9,965 nucleotides of DNA from Clostridiales bacterium (lineage in GTDB: Bacteria > Bacillota_A > Clostridia > Christensenellales > Aristaeellaceae), in the NCBI GenBank assembly GCA_024684665.1, contig JAIKWN010000014.1, positions 1 through 9,965 on the forward strand, in the 5' to 3' direction. The notes below the pieces were generated by a model. It saw only the letters and a program-made list of their open reading frames with translations. It made no database searches and had not been told where the DNA came from. Positions 5,574 to 9,965 of the stretch are shown piece after piece (position 1 is the stretch's first letter; each line of letters begins with the position of its first letter). A program made the translations under genes and the position numbers.

Positions 5574-6758
5574 TCAGAACTCCAGATTGCGCTCGGTCTC
5601 TTTGGAGAACACGTGCGCCACGTTCCCGCCGAAGGTAAACTTCAGCGTGCTGCCGGGGGTGAATTTCCCCGCGTTTTCGCCGAGGGTGATGGTGGGAACG
5701 ATGATCACGGTATCCTTGCCCTCGGCGTTCAGGTGCAGGTGCACCTCGCTGCCCATCATTTCGCTCACGTCCACGGCGCCGCTCACGCCGTCCTCCGCTT
5801 CGGTCAGGGAGATATTTTCAGGGCGCACGCCCAGCGTGACGGTCTGCGGCGCCACGTTCTTCTCCCGCAGCCGCCGCTGCTTGTCCTCGCTCAGCGTCAC
5901 CGTCGCGGGGCCCAGCTTCACCGCGTATTCCCCGTCGTTTTTCACCAGCTCCGCGTCGAAAAAGTTCATCTGCGGCATGCCGATGAAGCCCGCGACGAAC
6001 AGATTTTCGGGATGGTTGAATACCTGCTGCGGGGTGCCGGTCTGCTGAATAACGCCGTCCTTCATGATGACGATGCGGTCGCCCAGCGTCATGGCCTCGG
6101 TCTGGTCGTGGGTCACGTAGATGAAGGTGGTGTCGATGCGCTGGCGCAGCTTGATGATCTCGGCGCGCATCTGGTTGCGCAGCTTCGCGTCCAGATTGGA
6201 GAGAGGCTCGTCCATCAGGAACACCTTCGGATTTCGCACGATGGCGCGGCCGATGGCGACCCGCTGCCGCTGCCCGCCGGAAAGCGCCTTTGGCTTGCGG
6301 TCCAGGTACTGGGTGATATCCAGGATCTCGGCGGCCTCGCGCACCTTGCGGTCGATCTCGTCCTTCGGCAGCTTTTTCAGCCGCAGGGAAAAGGCCATGT
6401 TTTCATACACGGTCTTGTGGGGGTACAGGGCGTAGCTCTGGAAGACCATGGCGATGTCCCGGTCCTTGGGGGCCACGTCGTTGACCACCTTGCCGTCGAT
6501 GACCAGCTCGCCGGAGGTTATATCCTCCAACCCCGCCACCATGCGCAGAGTGGTGGACTTGCCGCAGCCGGAGGGACCGACCAGCACGATGAACTCCTTA
6601 TCTTCGATCTCCAGATTGAAGTCGTCCACGGCGATCACGCCGGCTTCCGTCACCTTGAGGTTATTTTTCTTTTCGGGCTGTCCCTTTTGCTTTTTCTTCT
6701 TTTTTACGTCGCTGTGGGGATAGATTTTCTGAATATGCTTCAGGCTGACTGTTGCCAT
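5574..6758 (-). CDS. Sugar ABC transporter ATP-binding protein (MsmX/UgpC/MalK type)
   Basis: A 394-residue ATPase that powers carbohydrate import from the cytoplasmic face. Motifs in order: Walker A GPSGCGKST (61-69), Q-loop Gln107 (VFQSYALYPH), signature LSGGQ (159-163), Walker B VFLMDE with catalytic Glu184, D-loop SNLD (187-190) and switch His217. The C-terminal regulatory (TOBE/OB-like) domain includes LGVRPENI (309-316). Length fits the CUT1 family. An unusual lysine-rich insertion, about residues 15-38, splits the usual YP...V.AV N-terminal strand region; similar insertions occur in some Clostridia homologues as far as I recall. The ATG directly follows the malQ stop (TAAATG), with GGAAGGAG (complement of 6769-6776) inside the end of malQ. 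Such ATPases can serve several CUT1 importers, so its partner need not be only the permeases here, though the operon makes that likely. Confidence 0.96.
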   Translation of the reverse strand: MATVSLKHIQKIYPHSDVKKKKKQKGQPEKKNNLKVTEAGVIAVDDFNLEIEDKEFIVLVGPSGCGKSTTLRMVAGLEDITSGELVIDGKVVNDVAPKDRDIAMVFQSYALYPHKTVYENMAFSLRLKKLPKDEIDRKVREAAEILDITQYLDRKPKALSGGQRQRVAIGRAIVRNPKVFLMDEPLSNLDAKLRNQMRAEIIKLRQRIDTTFIYVTHDQTEAMTLGDRIVIMKDGVIQQTGTPQQVFNHPENLFVAGFIGMPQMNFFDAELVKNDGEYAVKLGPATVTLSEDKQRRLREKNVAPQTVTLGVRPENISLTEAEDGVSGAVDVSEMMGSEVHLHLNAEGKDTVIIVPTITLGENAGKFTPGSTLKFTFGGNVAHVFSKETERNLEF

Positions 6759-8249
6759 TTAATAACAGCTCCTTCCGTAAAGTTCCGTCATGTCCGCGAT
6801 CTTTTTCGTCAGCGCCGGCGTCAGGCGTTCCGCGGTGAGACGCCACTGCCAGTTGCCCTCCGGGGTGCCGGGCGTGTTGATCCGGGCCTCCGCGCCCAGG
6901 TTCAGCCAATCCTGTATCTGGGCCACGAACAGCCTTGCCACGCTGCCCATTCCGCCGCGCATCAGGCCCATATTGAAGCCCTCCGCCGGGTTGAGCCCCA
7001 GGTACCGCTTCGCGAGGGCGATATCCTGTTTTGCCGCGTTCTGTTTCCATTGCTGCAGCGTCTCGTTGTCGTGGGTGCCCGCGTAGCAGACGCAGTTTTC
7101 GGGATAGGTGTGAGGAAGATAATCGGAGGCCTCGCGGGTGTCGAAGGCGAATTCCAACACCTTCATGCCGGGCAGACCGGAATCCCGCAGCAGCCGGTGG
7201 ACCTCCGGGGTAAGGTACCCCAGATCCTCCGCGATGAACTGCATGTTCCGGAACCAGCCGGTCAGCGCGCCGACCAGCGCCATGCCCGGTCCCTTGACCC
7301 AGCGGCCGTGCTTGGCCGTGGTCTCGCCGTAAGGGACGGCCCAGTAGCTCTCCAGCCCGCGGAAATGGTCGATCCGCAGCACGTCGTAGAGCTTCTCCGC
7401 ACCGCCGATGCGCCGGATCCACCAGCCGAAGCCGTCCTCCCGCATTTGATCCCAGCGGTAGAGCGGGTTGCCCCAGAGCTGGCCGTCCGCCGTAAACGCG
7501 TCCGGCGGCACGCCGGCCACCTCGGTGGGCACGTTGTCCTCATCCAGCTGGAACCACTCCGGCGCGGCCCACACGTCCGCGGAATCCATGGCCACATAGA
7601 TCGGGATATCCCCGATGATGCCGATGCCGTTCTCGTGGGCGTAGTCCCGCACCGCTTTCCACTGACGGAAGAACAGAAACTGCAGGTAAATGTAAAAATC
7701 CACGTCCTCGCGCAGCAGCTCGGCGTATTTTTCCACCGCGCCGTTCTTGCGCAGGCGGATATCCTCGTCCTCCCACTCGGTCCAGGGACGCATGACGAAG
7801 CGCCGCTTCAGCGCCATGAACAGCGCGTAGTCGCGCAGCCAGCCGGCGTTTTCTTCGGTGAAGGCCTCCACCTCCGCGCGGTCCCTTTCAAGACCGCGGG
7901 CGGCGGCCTTGCGCAGCACGTTGAACCTCTTTTGATAGAGCGTGCCGTAATCCACTTTCTCCGGGTCGGCTCCCCAACGGATCCTGCCGTACTCCGCGCG
8001 GGTCAGCAGCCCGTCCTCCCGGAGCAGGTCGAGATCGATGAAATAGGGATTGCCCGCGAAGGTGGAAAAGCTCTGGTAAGGGGAATCGCCGTAGCCGGTG
8101 GGGCCCACCGGCAGGATCTGCCACCAGCGCTGCTTCGCCGCTTTGAGGAAATCAATAAAATCGAAGGCGGCCCTGCCCAGCGTGCCGATCCCGTAGGGGG
8201 AGGGCAGCGAGAAGATGGGACATAGTATGCCGCTTGAACGTTCCAGCAT
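6759..8249 (-). CDS. malQ: 4-alpha-glucanotransferase (GH77 amylomaltase)
   Basis: A 496-residue cytoplasmic GH77 enzyme that transfers alpha-1,4-glucan segments between maltodextrins and releases glucose, allowing imported maltose and maltodextrins to be used. It starts with the typical RSSGILCPIFSLPSPYGIGTLG and GPTGYGDSPYQSFSTFAGNP. Further motifs: GDIPIYVAMDSADVW (213-227), LRIDHFRG with nucleophile Asp294, AEDLG with acid/base Glu341, and GTHDNET with Asp394. All three catalytic acids are present and the length is normal for the roughly 500-residue bacterial type. It is 6 bases downstream of the MalG-type permease gene, whose last codons supply an AAAGGGTGAT ribosome-binding region, and directly abuts the ATPase gene. 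Its position between permease and ATPase genes links the transporter to alpha-glucan use. Confidence 0.98.
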   Translation of the reverse strand: MLERSSGILCPIFSLPSPYGIGTLGRAAFDFIDFLKAAKQRWWQILPVGPTGYGDSPYQSFSTFAGNPYFIDLDLLREDGLLTRAEYGRIRWGADPEKVDYGTLYQKRFNVLRKAAARGLERDRAEVEAFTEENAGWLRDYALFMALKRRFVMRPWTEWEDEDIRLRKNGAVEKYAELLREDVDFYIYLQFLFFRQWKAVRDYAHENGIGIIGDIPIYVAMDSADVWAAPEWFQLDEDNVPTEVAGVPPDAFTADGQLWGNPLYRWDQMREDGFGWWIRRIGGAEKLYDVLRIDHFRGLESYWAVPYGETTAKHGRWVKGPGMALVGALTGWFRNMQFIAEDLGYLTPEVHRLLRDSGLPGMKVLEFAFDTREASDYLPHTYPENCVCYAGTHDNETLQQWKQNAAKQDIALAKRYLGLNPAEGFNMGLMRGGMGSVARLFVAQIQDWLNLGAEARINTPGTPEGNWQWRLTAERLTPALTKKIADMTELYGRSCY

Positions 8250-8255
8250 AGCCGA

Positions 8256-9113
8256 TCACCCTTTCACCGCACCGGCGGCCACACCCTTGATGATGTATTT
8301 CTGACAGGTGAGGTAGAAAATGATGATGGGGATGATGGAGAGCAGGATCAGCGCCATGGTGGCGCCCATATCCACCGATCCGTAGGAGCCCTTCAGGTAT
8401 TGGATGTGGATCGGGATCGTCATGTATTTCGTGCGGTCCAGCACCAGATAGGGGAGCAGGTAGTCGTTCCACACCCACATGATCTCCAGCACGCCCACGG
8501 AGATGAGCGTCGGCTTGAGCAGGGGCAGCACCACGAGGAAGAAGGTGCGGATCGGGCCGCAGCCGTCGATGGCGGCCGCCTCCTCGATCTCCAGCGGGAT
8601 ACTCTTGACGAAGCCGGAGAACATGAACACCGCGAGCCCCGCGCCGAAGCCGAGGTAGACGACGGGGATCGTCCACGGGGTATTGAGCTTCAGGGAGTCG
8701 CTGGTCCGCGCCAGCGTGAACATCACCATCTGGAACGGCACGATCATGGAGAACACGCACAGGTAGTAGACGATCTTACTGAACAGTGTGCCCACCCGCG
8801 CCACGTACCAGGCGGCCATGGAGGTGCACAGCAGGATCAGGAAGGTGGAGACCACGGTGATGAGCAGGCTGAACAGCACGCTCTTCCAGAAGGGATAGTT
8901 GCCGAAGGTCATGCCCTTGATATAATTCTGCAGGCCCATCCAGGTCTGTTCGTTGGGCAGCGCGAAGGTGGCGGTGTTGATGGAGGCGTTGCTCTTGAAG
9001 GAGTTCATGAGCACGATCGCGATGGGCAGCAGGTAGACCACCGACAGGATCGCGAAGGAAACGCTCAGCAGCGCTCTGGAACGGCGCTGTTTTTTCAGCA
9101 AAGAGGAATTCAT
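8256..9113 (-). CDS. Carbohydrate ABC transporter permease, MalG type (CUT1)
   Basis: A 285-residue inner-membrane permease. Six transmembrane segments are visible, from the first at about 17-36 to the last at about 254-272. The coupling-helix EAA motif is at about 177-197 (EEAAAIDGCGPIRTFFLVVLP), where it docks on the ATPase. The N-terminal NSFKSNASI and C-terminal KYIIKGVAAGAVKG ends are typical of MalG-like CUT1 permeases. The ATG overlaps the MalF-type stop by one base (TAATG), with AGGAGG on the minus strand (complement of 9124-9129) 10 bases before it. Substrate specificity cannot be read from the sequence; malQ next door suggests maltodextrins. Confidence 0.95.
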   Translation of the reverse strand: MNSSLLKKQRRSRALLSVSFAILSVVYLLPIAIVLMNSFKSNASINTATFALPNEQTWMGLQNYIKGMTFGNYPFWKSVLFSLLITVVSTFLILLCTSMAAWYVARVGTLFSKIVYYLCVFSMIVPFQMVMFTLARTSDSLKLNTPWTIPVVYLGFGAGLAVFMFSGFVKSIPLEIEEAAAIDGCGPIRTFFLVVLPLLKPTLISVGVLEIMWVWNDYLLPYLVLDRTKYMTIPIHIQYLKGSYGSVDMGATMALILLSIIPIIIFYLTCQKYIIKGVAAGAVKG

Positions 9114-9965
9114 TACTGCTGCACCTCCTTTTTACGGGTGGAAGAAAGCTGCACGATGGAGATGACCGCCACGAGGATGAAGAAGACCACGGCCTTGGCC
9201 TGACCGGGCCCGCGGGAGGATTTTGTCTCGTACAGGGCGCGGTAAATGTTCAGGGCCAGCATTTCGGTGGTGTGGATCTCCCCGTCGAAGGGGCGGCCGC
9301 CGGTGAGGGCGATGTTCTGATCGAACAGCTTGAAGGAATTGGTGAGGGTCAGGAACGTGCAGATGGTGATGGAGGGCATCACGTTGGGGATCGTGACATG
9401 CCACAGCGTTTTCCAGGCGGAAGCGCCGTCGATCTTGGCGGCCTCGATGATGTCCTCCGGCACGCTCTGGATCCCGGCGATGTAAATGATCATCATGTAG
9501 CCGATCTGCTGCCACGCCATCAGGATCACCAGGCCCCAGAAGCCGAACTTCGATTCCAGCACAAGGGAGGTGTCGAAGTGGATCAGGATGCCCTCGAAGA
9601 TGGTGGACCAGATGTAGCCCAGCACGATGCCGCCGATCAGGTTCGGCATGAAGAACACGGTGCGGAACACGTTGGAGCCCTTGATGCCCCGGGTGAGGGC
9701 ATAGGCCACCGCGAAGGCGAACACGTTGATCACCACAAGGCTGACCAGCGTGAATACCGCGGTGTACCAGAAGGCGTGCCGGAAGCCCTCGTCGGTGAAA
9801 ATGTCTTTATAGTTGGCAAAGCCCGACCACTTCCAGTCACGGGTGAGCTTGAATTTTGTGAAGGAGAGGAACAGGCCTTTGACGAAGGGGTACAGGAACC
9901 CGATGCAGAAGGCCGCGAAGGTGGGCAGCAGGAACAGCGGGAACATCCGCTTGATGGGACGGCGC
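9113..9965 (-). CDS. Carbohydrate ABC transporter permease, MalF type (CUT1), N-terminus beyond the window
   Basis: At least 283 residues of the partner permease. The frame stays open to the window edge: before the ATG at 9946 it reads RRPIKR, a basic cytoplasmic lead-in to the first membrane segment (FPLFLLPTFAAFCIGFLYPF). The true start is therefore probably beyond 9965, and no ribosome-binding site precedes 9946. Further membrane segments include VINVFAFAVAYAL, NLIGGIVLGYIW, GLVILMAWQQIGYMMIIYIAG and the C-terminal VVFFILVAVISIVQLSS. The EAA motif EDIIEAAKIDGASAWKTLWHV is present. It differs from E. coli MalF in lacking the large periplasmic domain, as is usual in Firmicutes. It heads the visible operon; the solute-binding protein gene is expected upstream, outside the window. 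Confidence 0.94.
   Translation of the reverse strand, partial: RRPIKRMFPLFLLPTFAAFCIGFLYPFVKGLFLSFTKFKLTRDWKWSGFANYKDIFTDEGFRHAFWYTAVFTLVSLVVINVFAFAVAYALTRGIKGSNVFRTVFFMPNLIGGIVLGYIWSTIFEGILIHFDTSLVLESKFGFWGLVILMAWQQIGYMMIIYIAGIQSVPEDIIEAAKIDGASAWKTLWHVTIPNVMPSITICTFLTLTNSFKLFDQNIALTGGRPFDGEIHTTEMLALNIYRALYETKSSRGPGQAKAVVFFILVAVISIVQLSSTRKKEVQQ

Noticed and set aside
5613..8225. 870-codon plus-strand open frame
   Set aside because: It runs antisense across both malQ and the ATPase gene, which have complete motif sets. Its product is His/Arg/Val/Leu-rich with no recognisable domain, so it is a GC-skew shadow.
9944..9946. ATG at 9946 as the true MalF-type start
   Set aside because: The open frame continues upstream with RRPIKR, a typical cytoplasmic lead-in, and there is no ribosome-binding site, so the gene is treated as partial.
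1..9965. CRISPR array, insertion sequence or defence system
   Set aside because: No regularly spaced repeats, transposase, integrase or nuclease-type genes were seen. Apart from the stated gap, genes account for the whole window.

Overview
The window looks like a moderately GC-rich Clostridia-type (Firmicutes) genome, probably an anaerobic gut or sediment member. This rests on content, not on a marker gene: a multidomain CoA-disulfide-reductase/rhodanese/TusA/DsrE fusion, a class I (desulforedoxin-type) desulfoferrodoxin, an MsmX/UgpC-type sugar ABC ATPase with a lysine-rich N-terminal insertion, and strong AGGAGG-type ribosome binding sites.

Left part, plus strand (1-4194). The window opens inside a large persulfide-handling fusion protein (5' end missing). 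One base after its stop comes a Crp/Fnr-type regulator broken by a one-base frameshift near 1478. Three bases later comes a secreted protein of unknown function that resembles a beta-propeller, and then a rhomboid-type intramembrane protease. The tight spacing suggests the first three genes are co-transcribed. The persulfide enzyme and the regulator probably form a sulfur/redox response pair.

Middle (4195-5573). An AT-rich leader with an extended -10 promoter drives desulfoferrodoxin (superoxide reductase). About 500 bases without a credible gene follow, holding a perfect inverted repeat, a 12-base direct repeat, at least six stem-loops and two convincing intrinsic terminators. Next is an 86-codon remnant of an ATC-hydrolase-like (L-2-amino-thiazoline-4-carboxylate hydrolase) gene that has lost its N-terminal part. 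A long hairpin at 5498-5533 separates it from the converging minus-strand operon.

Right part, minus strand (5574-9965). Reading leftward, this is a compact carbohydrate-uptake operon: MalF-type permease (start beyond the window), MalG-type permease, 4-alpha-glucanotransferase (malQ) and an MsmX/UgpC/MalK-type ATPase. The junctions are TAATG, a 6-base gap and TAAATG. Together they would import maltodextrin-like glucans and rearrange them in the cytoplasm. The solute-binding protein is not in the window and is expected just upstream, beyond 9965.

No RNA gene, CRISPR array, insertion sequence or prophage was found. The most interesting points are the internal ribosome-binding site inside the persulfide fusion, the single-base lesion in the regulator, the Gly-to-Pro change after the rhomboid serine, and the hairpin-rich gap after desulfoferrodoxin.
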